64,000 nt of DNA from Duncaniella freteri (GTDB lineage Bacteria > Bacteroidota > Bacteroidia > Bacteroidales > Muribaculaceae): positions 992,001 to 1,056,000 of the forward strand of contig NZ_SJSA01000002.1 in assembly GCF_004766125.1 (NCBI RefSeq), in the 5' to 3' direction. This document shows positions 39,224 to 47,677 of this stretch, one piece after another; the stretch's first letter is position 1; each line of letters starts with the position of its first letter. A program made the translations under genes and the position numbers. The notes beneath the pieces are model-generated. The model had not been told where the DNA came from. It did no database searches and was given only the letters and a program-made list of their open reading frames with translations.

Positions 39224-39760
39224 ATGAAAACTGAACAGAAATTACCCGGCAACACGGAACCGGTTGAAACCAAAGACAGAATAACCGATGCCGCCGTGAA
39301 TGCAGAAGACACGGAAAACAAAAAGAAGAAAGTCAAGGAGAAACGTGATTCGACAATCTCGTTCCGTGTCAGCAAGTCGCAACGGGAGAAAATCACAAGC
39401 ATTGCCAATGAGTGCGGCATGAGCCTCAGTGACTATGTGCTTTCCCGCGCATACGGATACGAGCCGAAAGTACGGCTGACACCGGAACAGGAGGCAGTCC
39501 GCGAGCAGCTTGTCATCGCACGCAGCGACTATGCGAAATACACCTCGATGCTTAACGCAATGTCACAGGACGAGCGCAGGGCGATGTTCCGTAACCAGCC
39601 GTGGATGATAGGCGCGCTACGGCTTCTCGGCAAGACCGCTGACATGATTACGAGGCTCATCAAGAAACATTTCGCCCCGAACCGCATACCGGCGGTGAAA
39701 AACATGACGGTACAACAAGAAACAGTAGCAGAAACAGACAAGGAGGAGGCACCGACATGA
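39224..39760 (+). CDS. Mobilization accessory protein (MobC type)
   Basis: A 178-residue protein with a charged N-terminal 45 residues and a ribbon-helix-helix-like domain (STISFRVSKSQREKITSIANECGMSLSDYVLSRAYGY), followed by a helical region (MLNAMSQDERRAMF). Such proteins bind oriT with the relaxase. It overlaps the relaxase start by 4 bp (ATGA). Confidence 0.8.
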   Translation: MKTEQKLPGNTEPVETKDRITDAAVNAEDTENKKKKVKEKRDSTISFRVSKSQREKITSIANECGMSLSDYVLSRAYGYEPKVRLTPEQEAVREQLVIARSDYAKYTSMLNAMSQDERRAMFRNQPWMIGALRLLGKTADMITRLIKKHFAPNRIPAVKNMTVQQETVAETDKEEAPT

Positions 39761-40998
39761 TAGGCAAGGCAAAATCCATAAACCACGGAATAAATGATAT
39801 CCGATACATATCCGGTGAGTCGAGAAACAAGAAACACCCGGAACTGATATATCATGTCAAGGACAACCTGCTTCCGTGCGGACTTGACGCGCAAGGCGTA
39901 TGGGACATGATGAAAGCCCACGCGCCGATGAAGAATAATGTTATCCGCATTGAAATCAGTCCGGCGAAAGAACATACAAAGGACTTCACCATGCAGGACT
40001 GGCAGCAGTTGTGGGATGATTTTGTCCGGGAGTATGACAAAATAGAGATGGCGGATGAAGACGGCAAAGTGTATTCCCACAAGACAAACCTCGCGGACAG
40101 CATCTACACGGTGTGGCTGCATCTTGAATCCGACAGCCGGATTCCCCACCTCCATGCCGCCGTGTGCCGAAAGGACAGGAACGGCAGGACGAACAACGAC
40201 CACAAGATACATATCCGCGCGCATGATGCGGCGCAGGCTGTTGCCGTCCAGCGTGGATGGATAACCGCGAAGGAAATCCACAAGGCAAACGCCGTCAAGG
40301 TTGCCGAAGACCTTATGGACATTCTGAAGGCAATGCCGTCATGGTCTTGGGATGATTATGTAGCAAGGGTGCGGGCAAATGGGTACACACTTGTGGAACG
40401 GCCGGACGACAAAGGCGGCATAAAGGGTTATGTGGTCGGAAAGGGCAAAGCCAAATTCAAGGCATCCGAACTTGGCAAGGGGCGCAAACTCATGGCATCG
40501 AAGATTGAACAGACCTGGCAGAAACTTCACGACCAGTCCGAAACAAAGACTGTGCAGCCTGTCGGTAAAATCGTGCCAAAGACGGATGTACCTGTTGTTC
40601 CAGTCGCCGCAAAGCCTGTTGCAAAGCCACTGCAACTTTCCAGCGAACCTGTCGCAGACTATTCGTCATGGCATGAGAACACTTCCCGATACGAGCTGCC
40701 GCACGACGGCAAGACCTCCCTGTTCTATATTCCCGATGATGTCATGCAGGTGTTCAACGATGAGTTCGACTATCGCGAGACGGCGAACTGGAAAGAACTC
40801 ACCGATATGGCGGTAGCCTTGTTCGTGGGATTGACGGCAGTTGGCTCCGTTTCAACGGGAGGCGGTGGAGGCGGTTCACACAATGATGACAACTGGCGTG
40901 ACAAAAAAGACGAGGACGAGATTGAACGCGCCCGCAGATGCGCCCGTGCAGCGGCGGCACATTTTGGCAAGGAAACGAAATCAGGACGCAGAAGATAA
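39757..40998 (+). CDS. Relaxase of the NBU-like mobilization module
   Basis: A 413-residue protein. The N-terminal relaxase domain begins MIGKAKSINHGINDIRYISG and has the metal motif IPHLHAAVCR preceded by YTVWLHLESDSR. The middle is basic (SWDDYVARVRANGY), and the C-terminal region carries a Gly-rich stretch GGGGGGS near residue 370. This organisation is typical of mobilizable Bacteroides elements. It differs completely from the MobV relaxase at 48919 and the relaxase at 23408. Confidence 0.8.
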   Translation: MIGKAKSINHGINDIRYISGESRNKKHPELIYHVKDNLLPCGLDAQGVWDMMKAHAPMKNNVIRIEISPAKEHTKDFTMQDWQQLWDDFVREYDKIEMADEDGKVYSHKTNLADSIYTVWLHLESDSRIPHLHAAVCRKDRNGRTNNDHKIHIRAHDAAQAVAVQRGWITAKEIHKANAVKVAEDLMDILKAMPSWSWDDYVARVRANGYTLVERPDDKGGIKGYVVGKGKAKFKASELGKGRKLMASKIEQTWQKLHDQSETKTVQPVGKIVPKTDVPVVPVAAKPVAKPLQLSSEPVADYSSWHENTSRYELPHDGKTSLFYIPDDVMQVFNDEFDYRETANWKELTDMAVALFVGLTAVGSVSTGGGGGGSHNDDNWRDKKDEDEIERARRCARAAAAHFGKETKSGRRR

Positions 40999-41009
40999 AG
41001 AATACACCT

Positions 41010-41612
41010 ATGGCAAACAGGAAATACGATTACAGCAAGGATGTGCAGCCCACAGAAGCCACATCCGAAATGGCAAAGACTTCTGAAATAGAAGAGGTAA
41101 CAGCAGTAACAGCGGAAGAAGCACGTCGGCAAAGACTTGAACAACGGAATGATGCGCTTGCCAACGAGTTCCGCAGGCTCAAGCCGGAGATTGCGGATGC
41201 GCATAAAAAGTTGGAAAGCCTCATTGAAGGAATCGGTGCATACGCAGGAACAATGCAAAATCTCCACGACCTGCTTAAAACATCATTTCCGATAAGATTT
41301 GCAGAAAACGACAGACAGGCATTACTTGAAGAAATCAATACCATTGTTGACAATGCCATATCTCGGATTCGCATAGAAAGCAAAAAGGCAGACAAGGATA
41401 TCCGTCGCAATGAGAATCGCATATCCATGACACAGACAACATTCTGGTGCATGATTGCATTGCTGCTAATACTTGCCACGTTTTTTGCCCTCGTCATATT
41501 CGCCAATGTGAAACTGATTCATTCCGATGTGCTGACACAAATTTCAGTTGTATATTCCGGGCTGACAGCCTTGACAATCATCATTGCAGCATATATCTAC
41601 AGGAAGAAGTAA
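41010..41612 (+). CDS. Membrane protein linked to the mob module
   Basis: A 200-residue protein: coiled-coil region (EEARRQRLEQRNDALANEFRRLKPEIADAHKKL and on to residue 130) then two C-terminal transmembrane helices (FWCMIALLLILATFFALVIFAN, VVYSGLTALTIIIAAYIY) and a basic end. The start at 41010 is chosen, 11 bp past the relaxase stop. It might anchor the relaxosome to the membrane; unproven. Confidence 0.65.
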   Translation: MANRKYDYSKDVQPTEATSEMAKTSEIEEVTAVTAEEARRQRLEQRNDALANEFRRLKPEIADAHKKLESLIEGIGAYAGTMQNLHDLLKTSFPIRFAENDRQALLEEINTIVDNAISRIRIESKKADKDIRRNENRISMTQTTFWCMIALLLILATFFALVIFANVKLIHSDVLTQISVVYSGLTALTIIIAAYIYRKK

Positions 41613-41662
41613 TCTATGCCGCGCAATGGTAAAGCATTCAAATTTTCAAAACCGATTATCTA

Positions 41663-42019
41663 TCAGTCGCTAACTTTTTCCTGTTTTATTGTATGCGCAA
41701 TTATGAATGCGAGTAATGCGATTGAATGGACGGCGTTTAGTAGCAGTGCGAAGAGCCACCAAGTCAGTCCGGCTCCATACCGACTGTGAAATGCCAGATT
41801 ATAACTCAATATAGCATTATAGACAATCATCACAATCAGATTGCCAAAGGCGATTCTCTGTCTTATCCTATGGCACAGCCAAGCCGATAACAGCGACAGC
41901 GCATAAGCTCCACCAAGCAATGTCGTATCTCCTCGCCAACCCTCGGACATACAACGATAGACCATGAGAAGCAGCATCACTCCCCATGCTGTCCAAAATA
42001 AAGCCAATTTATGTGTCAT
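41663..42019 (-). CDS. Small membrane protein, unrecognised
   Basis: A 118-residue protein with about four hydrophobic helices (ALFWTAWGVMLLLMVYRCM, LLGGAYALSLLSAWLCH, FGNLIVMIVYNAILSYNL, LTWWLFALLLNAVHSIALLAFII). It overlaps the upstream gene by 4 bp (ATGA). It is the last gene of the minus-strand cargo cluster and converges with the mob genes. Confidence 0.6.
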   Translation of the reverse strand: MTHKLALFWTAWGVMLLLMVYRCMSEGWRGDTTLLGGAYALSLLSAWLCHRIRQRIAFGNLIVMIVYNAILSYNLAFHSRYGAGLTWWLFALLLNAVHSIALLAFIIAHTIKQEKVSD

Positions 42020-42381
42020 AGTCGTTTTGAGATAAGTGAGTAAATTTTTGTTATGACAATGTATGGGATGATTGAGATTAATGAATACATTATCAAAAAT
42101 AATATCAGGTAATCTAAATGTGTTGTGGATTTATTTAAATTGGGTAAAAGAAAACAAATTGCAACAGATAGGCTGTTGGCTATCCAAACCGACAAAGAAA
42201 GTCTGAAATTACTTTTTCTAAACCACTTAAATGCAACGAATCCGCTCAACAAACCACATAATAGGAATATGACCGTGTAGTATGTATCCCATTCCATATA
42301 CAACATACTATAACCCACTCCTACTGAAACAAAAGCCACAAATGCCTCAAATATCCAAAATCGTTTATCGGTCAGTATCAT
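42016..42381 (-). CDS. Small membrane protein, unrecognised
   Basis: A 121-residue protein with four hydrophobic segments (FEAFVAFVSVGVGYSMLYM, YTVIFLLCGLLSGFVAF, SVWIANSLSVAICFLLP, LDYLILFLIMYSLISIIPYIVI). No family recognised. It is translationally coupled to the next gene and sits 14 bp downstream of the 42396-43064 gene. Immunity-like by context only. Confidence 0.6.
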   Translation of the reverse strand: MILTDKRFWIFEAFVAFVSVGVGYSMLYMEWDTYYTVIFLLCGLLSGFVAFKWFRKSNFRLSLSVWIANSLSVAICFLLPNLNKSTTHLDYLILFLIMYSLISIIPYIVITKIYSLISKRL

Positions 42382-42395
42382 CGCTTATTTTCTGT

Positions 42396-43064
42396 TCAGT
42401 AATCAAGTTCAGTTCCCTTGTTATAATCTTCCAAATACTCCGAGTATCTGTCATCACTTGGGAGTACTATTGTGAAATTTTCATATAGTTCACCGTAACC
42501 TTCGGGAAGAATCTCAAATACAATCAATCTCTCATCCGACAATTTAACAATGTAATTAGCAAGTCCTGTTGTTGCGCGAATATTAATAATAGTGCCTGTA
42601 TTTATTTCGCTATTGTCGTATTTATCATGCTTTGCATCATCAATGACAACTTGATAAAAAAGACTATTTTTATAACAGATTGCTGTTTTGTCGTTTCTGA
42701 CAAAATAGGCTTCCATACGTTCAATGCCATTATTTTCAGTAAATACTCCAAGGCGGCAGTAAGTTTTCTCAAAAGTGAAGGGCAATGTAATTTTTCCGAC
42801 TGAAATAATTTTGATAGGCGAAGGGTTAGTCTTGTTCGTTCCTTTCCGCCATAGACAAATGAACAGGGCAAGTGCGATGATATAATTGAGAAGAAGAGCT
42901 ATTGATAGAGAATTTGTCCTCTGATACAATCTCTCAATCTCATCCGGCCAATAAAGGTCTAATGCTATATATTTCAAATCCACATAGGTATTGGCACATA
43001 AGAGCAATTCGCAAATGCCAATCGCTCCAAAGGTTATAACACCTAATATTTTATGCCACTTTTT
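42396..43064 (-). CDS. Membrane-anchored hypothetical protein
   Basis: A 222-residue protein with two N-terminal transmembrane helices (ILGVITFGAIGICELLLCAN, SIALLLNYIIALALFICLW) and a beta-rich soluble domain. The ATG at 43064 is preferred because it follows the previous gene's stop by 20 bp; the frame extends to 43118. A Tyr/Asp/Glu-rich end (DDRYSEYLEDYNKG) is notable. Unrecognised. Confidence 0.6.
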   Translation of the reverse strand, partial: KKWHKILGVITFGAIGICELLLCANTYVDLKYIALDLYWPDEIERLYQRTNSLSIALLLNYIIALALFICLWRKGTNKTNPSPIKIISVGKITLPFTFEKTYCRLGVFTENNGIERMEAYFVRNDKTAICYKNSLFYQVVIDDAKHDKYDNSEINTGTIINIRATTGLANYIVKLSDERLIVFEILPEGYGELYENFTIVLPSDDRYSEYLEDYNKGTELDY

Positions 43065-43084
43065 CATAATCGTAACGCTAAAAA

Positions 43085-43438
43085 CTAAAATGGATATATT
43101 AAAGTGTCTTGTTCCCACTGTTCAAGTGTCGCTTTTGCGGTAAGGGAATGTATATCCTCTCTTTGTGAAATCTCTTTGAGAACTGGAACCGCGATTTTGG
43201 GAGATTTCGGCAGCAAACCATATGCGGCAAACATTCTTACACCTACATTAGAATCAGACAACAATGCTTCCAATTCATTCATTTTTCCTAATTCCTTGAG
43301 ATATTTAAGAATCTGAATAATCCGGTCAAAGGCATTGTTGCCTTTTTTATAATCGCCACTCTCCGTTGATGCAACTTGAGCAGCCGCAGCCATACGAAAG
43401 GCGGTCAATGCTTTGCTGATGTTGTCAGTCAGTTTCAT
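43085..43438 (-). CDS. DUF2019-like helical repeat protein
   Basis: A 117-residue protein with HEAT-like helix pairs (ELEALLSDSNVGVRMFAAYGLLPKSPKIAVPVLKEIS) as in DUF2019 proteins. This family occurs in immunity-type gene neighbourhoods of polymorphic toxins (from memory). It overlaps the upstream gene by 14 bp. It may act as a cytosolic antitoxin; inferred only. Confidence 0.55.
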   Translation of the reverse strand: MKLTDNISKALTAFRMAAAAQVASTESGDYKKGNNAFDRIIQILKYLKELGKMNELEALLSDSNVGVRMFAAYGLLPKSPKIAVPVLKEISQREDIHSLTAKATLEQWEQDTLIYPF

Positions 43439-44093
43439 TATTCAATGTGCAAGAGATTAAATCAGTTGGTTCGATCGACAAACCGGTATAATTGGACTTG
43501 ATTAACTCATCCGCTAATCGTTCAGATATAACGATTGTACTGTCGAATGGAAACGGAAAGAACAAATCCCAAATTATGCTTCTATCTCTTAATGTGAGCG
43601 AATCAAATGTTACGCCAAAAGCCCCAGTCTTATCCTGTGATTTTAATTGCTGATATTGGCTGAAAGACTCCAGAGCAATAGAATCTTGTGGAATAGTCCA
43701 CTCTGTCCTGATGAATGATGATTTTTTGTAGTCTATTAAATCCACGAAAGGAAGTCCGTATAGATGTAACCACAAGTATTCCCTAATATCTTTATTGGCG
43801 TCAATTAAAGCTGGAAAAACCTGATACGGCATGACATTGAAAAGCCTGATACAGTCATATAATTCAGGAGATATAAGCATATCACACCCAGGTCCGGCTG
43901 TCGTGGAGATATAGTCTGACATAATAGCCCCCTTTTTTAATTTGAATTTCAAATCGGGATTACATAATAGTTTATTCCACGGACTTATTTGAGATGCCGT
44001 GAAAGGACAAAGACAATCTACTTGTGGGTATTTCTTGCCTATCCTCAGGTCATGTGACAGCTTATAATATTTCATTGATATAACATTCTTCAT
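43425..44093 (-). CDS. Imm11/DUF1629-like protein, possible immunity protein
   Basis: A 222-residue soluble protein beginning MKYYKLSHDL (second ATG at 44075) with CLCPFTASQISPWNKLLCN, PELYDCIRLFNVMPYQVFPALI and LSIEPTDLISC. The overall pattern is reminiscent of DUF1629/Imm11 immunity proteins, but the match is by eye and weak. It lies in a run of small minus-strand genes with overlapping ends. Confidence 0.45.
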   Translation of the reverse strand: MKNVISMKYYKLSHDLRIGKKYPQVDCLCPFTASQISPWNKLLCNPDLKFKLKKGAIMSDYISTTAGPGCDMLISPELYDCIRLFNVMPYQVFPALIDANKDIREYLWLHLYGLPFVDLIDYKKSSFIRTEWTIPQDSIALESFSQYQQLKSQDKTGAFGVTFDSLTLRDRSIIWDLFFPFPFDSTIVISERLADELIKSNYTGLSIEPTDLISCTLNNETD

Positions 44094-44100
44094 ATTTATA

Positions 44101-44351
44101 CTATTTGGCTATTAGAATCAGAATCACTGCGAAAACGAGGAATCCAAGAAAGCCGTTGGCGAGGTTGTTGTCGGCATGGTCTATGTTATTGAAATCTTCC
44201 GACCCATAGCGGATTTGCCTGTATGTCACTTTTTGTCCGCGACGGAACAACCACAACCACCATACCGAAGCCCGGCTCCGATATGAAGAATCGCCGAACC
44301 GAACCATGAACGGATAAATATTTCAGCAATCAATTCCATTAAAGTTTCCAT
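44101..44351 (-). CDS. Small membrane protein, possibly frameshifted
   Basis: The clean frame 44101-44307 gives 68 residues with a C-terminal membrane helix (GFLGFLVFAVILILIAK). A different frame starting at 44351 (METLMELIAEIFIRSWFG) reads into the same region and looks like a natural N-terminus. A one- or two-base shift near the repeated GGTTGTGGTTGT (about 44240) would join them. Either a shorter gene with start at 44307 or a frameshifted longer one. Confidence 0.4.
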
Positions 44352-44373
44352 TATTTCATCTCATTTTCGTTAA

Positions 44374-44850
44374 TTATACATAACTACTTAATTCTTGCTT
44401 TAAGTCTAAAACAAGTTGTTCAATATTAGTATCCAATCTATTCTTCTCGATGACATCTTTTAGTCCTTCGATTTTTGAAATGATAGATGACACTAAGATA
44501 CATTTTCTTTGGGCATCGGAATATTGAAAAAAATCACTTTCAATGATTATTGAAATCCCAATGGCCTTTTCCCGTTTGCGATAGTTCTCAATATCTCTGA
44601 TATGCACTCGTTCATAATCACAGGGCAAAACGTAAAATTGGAAAAGAATCCGTTTTAGATCTTGTCCATAATCTGAATATTGGATATTCTTTAGATAACG
44701 GTCTAATCCCGCTTCGCCCCAAATATAGGAACGAAACATATCACCTTTTTTAATTGCTTCGTCTTTTATTTGTTCCGAGACATCTGCAACCAGCGATGGG
44801 TAGGAAACGAAGCATGCGAATATATTTGTATCAGTCTGCTGTCTCATCAT
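44374..44850 (-). CDS. Hypothetical cytosolic protein of the cargo cluster
   Basis: A 158-residue soluble protein without signal or membrane segment. Helical C-terminus (ILVSSIISKIEGLKDVIEKN, IEQLVLDLKQELSSY). No family recognised. It is AT-rich compared with the mob genes. Size and context suit an immunity protein but there is no direct evidence. Confidence 0.55.
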   Translation of the reverse strand: MMRQQTDTNIFACFVSYPSLVADVSEQIKDEAIKKGDMFRSYIWGEAGLDRYLKNIQYSDYGQDLKRILFQFYVLPCDYERVHIRDIENYRKREKAIGISIIIESDFFQYSDAQRKCILVSSIISKIEGLKDVIEKNRLDTNIEQLVLDLKQELSSYV

Positions 44851-44899
44851 TTTTGCGATTCCTTTCTTTTACTTACTTCGAGATTGTACCAGATTTGTT

Positions 44900-45076
44900 T
44901 CATCGCTTGCCTCCTTTCCTGTTGATAAGCCAAAGGATGCCGCCCCAAAACAGCACGTTTGCACTGACCAATAAGATATTGGTCAACGTGTCGGGCGAGT
45001 CGAAGCAGAATATAAGGCTGAACATGAATAAGAACACGACAACCGCCGAGGCTATGAATTTACCAATCTGATCCAT
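44900..45076 (-). CDS. 58-residue membrane protein
   Basis: ATG at 45076 overlaps the stop of the upstream gene by one base (TAATG). The product MDQIGKFIASAVVVFLFMFS continues through a second hydrophobic helix (LTNILLVSANVLFWGGILWLIN) and ends in RKGGKR. Two helices with a basic end and tight coupling argue for a real gene. Function unknown. Confidence 0.55.
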   Translation of the reverse strand: MDQIGKFIASAVVVFLFMFSLIFCFDSPDTLTNILLVSANVLFWGGILWLINRKGGKR

Positions 45077-45933
45077 TATTTGCTATTTCTATTTTCTAAT
45101 CTTTTTATGAATGCTTTTACCACTTTAGGTGATAATTCGCCGATAGAATCTTGTGTAAATTTCAATCGTGGTACTATAAGATAGCCATCAGGAGTCTTTA
45201 CAGCTATACAATCACCCTGATCTTCAATATCATAAGATGCAGAACCTCCGTAAGTTACTTGCTTTTCAAAGTAGCTTATTTCGACAAAATCGTCAGGGAA
45301 AACGAATGCTCCGCAAGATTGCGATATCAATAATGGCTGTAATTGATATAAGCTGTCTATTAGTGCTGTTATTTCCTTGGCATGATTATGGTATTTGGCT
45401 GAATCAATCGGCAAAACCCATGTAGCAGGCGATACCCCACGCTCCAGTCCATACATGAAGCCTTTCTGTGCGTCGACTTTAAAGCATTCAATTTTCACAT
45501 TATCATAATCATTAATCCGGACGGATTTCGACATGGGGCGAATAAATAGGCCCTCTTTTTTCCCTAAACCATAGTGCGGGGCGGCCATCATTAAACCTCG
45601 TGTGTGATAGAGAACGTAATCTCCATCCTCTGCATCTATATAATGCCTTCCGACATAAAAGAGCAATGGCAGTGCAATGACAGCCGGAATGAGCGAGAAC
45701 CAGAAATCTATTCTCAACCACCATTTCAGTAATCCCGGCTTTTCAAGTCCTCGGCTGGCTGGGAGAGCGAGCAATCCAAGAATATAGCCTCCAACCATCA
45801 TCCAGTTGAGCAAATTCCATCGCCACATAACGCCACTATTTGTCACATTTATCATCACTACGATAATAGGCAGGAGCGCAATCTGTACCCACATCATCCA
45901 CAGGACTATCTTATATCGGAGAGAATCGGACAT
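45076..45933 (-). CDS. Membrane protein with soluble C-terminal domain, unrecognised
   Basis: A 285-residue protein with three N-terminal helices (LWMMWVQIALLPIIVVMI, LLNWMMVGGYILGLLALP, FWFSLIPAVIALPLLFYV) and a C-terminal soluble domain of about 180 residues. Its gene is 6 bp downstream of the carboxypeptidase-regulatory-like gene, so it is probably part of the same operon as the radical SAM gene. Confidence 0.6.
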   Translation of the reverse strand: MSDSLRYKIVLWMMWVQIALLPIIVVMINVTNSGVMWRWNLLNWMMVGGYILGLLALPASRGLEKPGLLKWWLRIDFWFSLIPAVIALPLLFYVGRHYIDAEDGDYVLYHTRGLMMAAPHYGLGKKEGLFIRPMSKSVRINDYDNVKIECFKVDAQKGFMYGLERGVSPATWVLPIDSAKYHNHAKEITALIDSLYQLQPLLISQSCGAFVFPDDFVEISYFEKQVTYGGSASYDIEDQGDCIAVKTPDGYLIVPRLKFTQDSIGELSPKVVKAFIKRLENRNSK

Positions 45934-45938
45934 AGCGG

Positions 45939-46892
45939 CTATTTCTTTTTATTTTTGAACTTGATAGTTTTCTTAGCGTTGCGTTGGGGATATTTGACCT
46001 TGATTGTCACCGGGTCGTCGTAACCCTCGGCTTCTATGCGGAATGTCGCTTCTTTAAGAGGCTTGCCGTCTTTGTCTTGAAGTGCCCAATCATAAATCCA
46101 CTCTATTCTAATCGCAGTGTCATTATCATATTGATGATCGGATGATAGCGATTCATAATCTTCGCTACCATTTTCATCAGTAAAAACTTTATAAACATCT
46201 ATTTCAGATGGATTAATCGCATTGCCCTTTTCATCGACAAAATATAAATCAAGCATCCCCCCAGGCTTAGCCGGTTCTTTGGCTACAACACCTTCTATTT
46301 CACCTATAAAATAATCTGCTTGCTCCAGCGTAACATTCATTGGAGTTTCAAGGTCATTCACATATATAGTACGTGGTTTGTATCCGATATATGAGAATTT
46401 TATCGAATCGCCCAAGCATGCCTCGATTTGAAAATTACCATCAATGTCAGTGCTAATTGATTTCTTAGTATTAATATTTTGGATGACAGTGCCTATCAAA
46501 ACCTCGTGTTCTCCTTTAGACTCGCCCGGCTTTGTCCAGATTCCAGTAACACGACCCTTTATTAATGCTGCTCCAATCCGCGATTGAACTGAGACACTAT
46601 CCGTTGAGAATTGTGTATCACATTGTATCTGAGCCTGCATAGATGACGGCATGAGCATGGTGAGGAATGTCGCCGAGATTCCGGCAAGGGCTATGGCTTT
46701 TCCGGCAAGGGAGCGGATGCGGAGCTGTTGCTCCAAATAGCGCACCTCTGCTTCACATTTGGGGCAAGTGCCGAGGCAGTCGCCCTTATAGCGGCATTCC
46801 GATGTCACGAACTCAATCCCGTTGGCATCTGCTATCTGTCGGCGTATCTCTTTCAGAATCTTGCAGGTCTGCTTTCCTCGTGCCATAGTCAA
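45939..46892 (-). CDS. Four-cysteine N-terminal module + carboxypeptidase-regulatory-like domain
   Basis: A 317-residue protein. Residues 1-60 are nearly identical to those of the next gene and contain SECRYKGDCLGTCPKCEAE with Cys at 33, 39, 43 and 46 and another at 10. A hydrophobic segment follows (about 62-88, ending SMQAQ), so the Cys module precedes a signal-anchor-like stretch. The rest is exported: a carboxypeptidase-regulatory-like fold (about 110-190, GTVIQNINTKKSISTDIDGNFQIEA, FSYIGYKPRTIYV) and a further unassigned domain. The start overlaps the upstream gene by 4 bp (ATGA). Confidence 0.7.
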   Translation of the reverse strand: MTMARGKQTCKILKEIRRQIADANGIEFVTSECRYKGDCLGTCPKCEAEVRYLEQQLRIRSLAGKAIALAGISATFLTMLMPSSMQAQIQCDTQFSTDSVSVQSRIGAALIKGRVTGIWTKPGESKGEHEVLIGTVIQNINTKKSISTDIDGNFQIEACLGDSIKFSYIGYKPRTIYVNDLETPMNVTLEQADYFIGEIEGVVAKEPAKPGGMLDLYFVDEKGNAINPSEIDVYKVFTDENGSEDYESLSSDHQYDNDTAIRIEWIYDWALQDKDGKPLKEATFRIEAEGYDDPVTIKVKYPQRNAKKTIKFKNKKK

Positions 46893-47677
46893 TCTGTAGG
46901 TAATTTGAATGTTATAGGAAGAACCATGTATGTGTTGACTTTCTTGCCATTGAGTGTGCCTGGAGTGAAATCCGGAAATAGCCGGACTACACGCAACGCC
47001 TCACGGACGAGAGCTGAATCCTTGCCTCTTAAAATCTCCGGCTCGCAAACCCGTCCCAATGTATCTACATAGAATTTTACAACCACACGACCTTGAATCC
47101 CCTCTTTTAATTGTTCTTCGGGATATTTCAGATGTTGGTTTATAAAATGCAACATTTCAACATTTCCTCCGGGAAATTCCGGCATTCGCTCAACACAGCT
47201 ATAAACACCCTTCTCATCCGGATCTGCAGGGGGATAGTCAGGTACTGCCCCTGGGATTGGAACACTGGCAATCTCGCCCTCTTTGATGACAGACAAATCC
47301 CGTGACACAGACATCGTATCTTCCGGCTGTTCACCTTCTTCATCGATGCTATCCATTGCCTCTGTTTGCTCAATGGGAGCCACCGGTTCACCTTGCAAAG
47401 TTTCGTTTGACAGATTCGATGATTTGCCGTTACATCCCGACATAAGCATTATGCCAGCCGAGATTCCTGCAAGGGCAACTGCTTTTCCGGCGAGTGAGCG
47501 GACACGAAGATGTTGCTCCAAATATCGTACTTCGGCTTCGCATTTGGGACACGTACCGAGACAGTCGCCTTTGTAGCGACATTCCGATGTAACTAACTCA
47601 ATCTCGTTTGCCTCGGCAATCTGCCGGCGAATCTCTTTCAAGATTTTGCAAGTCTGTTTTCCTCGTACCATAGTCAA
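46889..47677 (-). CDS. Four-cysteine N-terminal module + TonB C-terminal domain
   Basis: A 262-residue protein. Residues 1-60 carry the same four-Cys motif (Cys 33, 39, 43, 46; spacing C-x5-C-x3-C-x2-C). A hydrophobic segment at about 62-80 ends in MLMSGC, resembling a lipobox. A Pro/Glu/Asp-rich linker and a TonB C-terminal-type domain follow (GRVVVKFYVDTLGRVCEPEI, TPGTLNGKKVNTYMVLPITF). TonB-like proteins normally link ExbBD to outer-membrane receptors; here the N-terminus is unusual. Its ATG overlaps the radical SAM stop by 4 bp. Confidence 0.75.
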   Translation of the reverse strand: MTMVRGKQTCKILKEIRRQIAEANEIELVTSECRYKGDCLGTCPKCEAEVRYLEQHLRVRSLAGKAVALAGISAGIMLMSGCNGKSSNLSNETLQGEPVAPIEQTEAMDSIDEEGEQPEDTMSVSRDLSVIKEGEIASVPIPGAVPDYPPADPDEKGVYSCVERMPEFPGGNVEMLHFINQHLKYPEEQLKEGIQGRVVVKFYVDTLGRVCEPEILRGKDSALVREALRVVRLFPDFTPGTLNGKKVNTYMVLPITFKLPTD

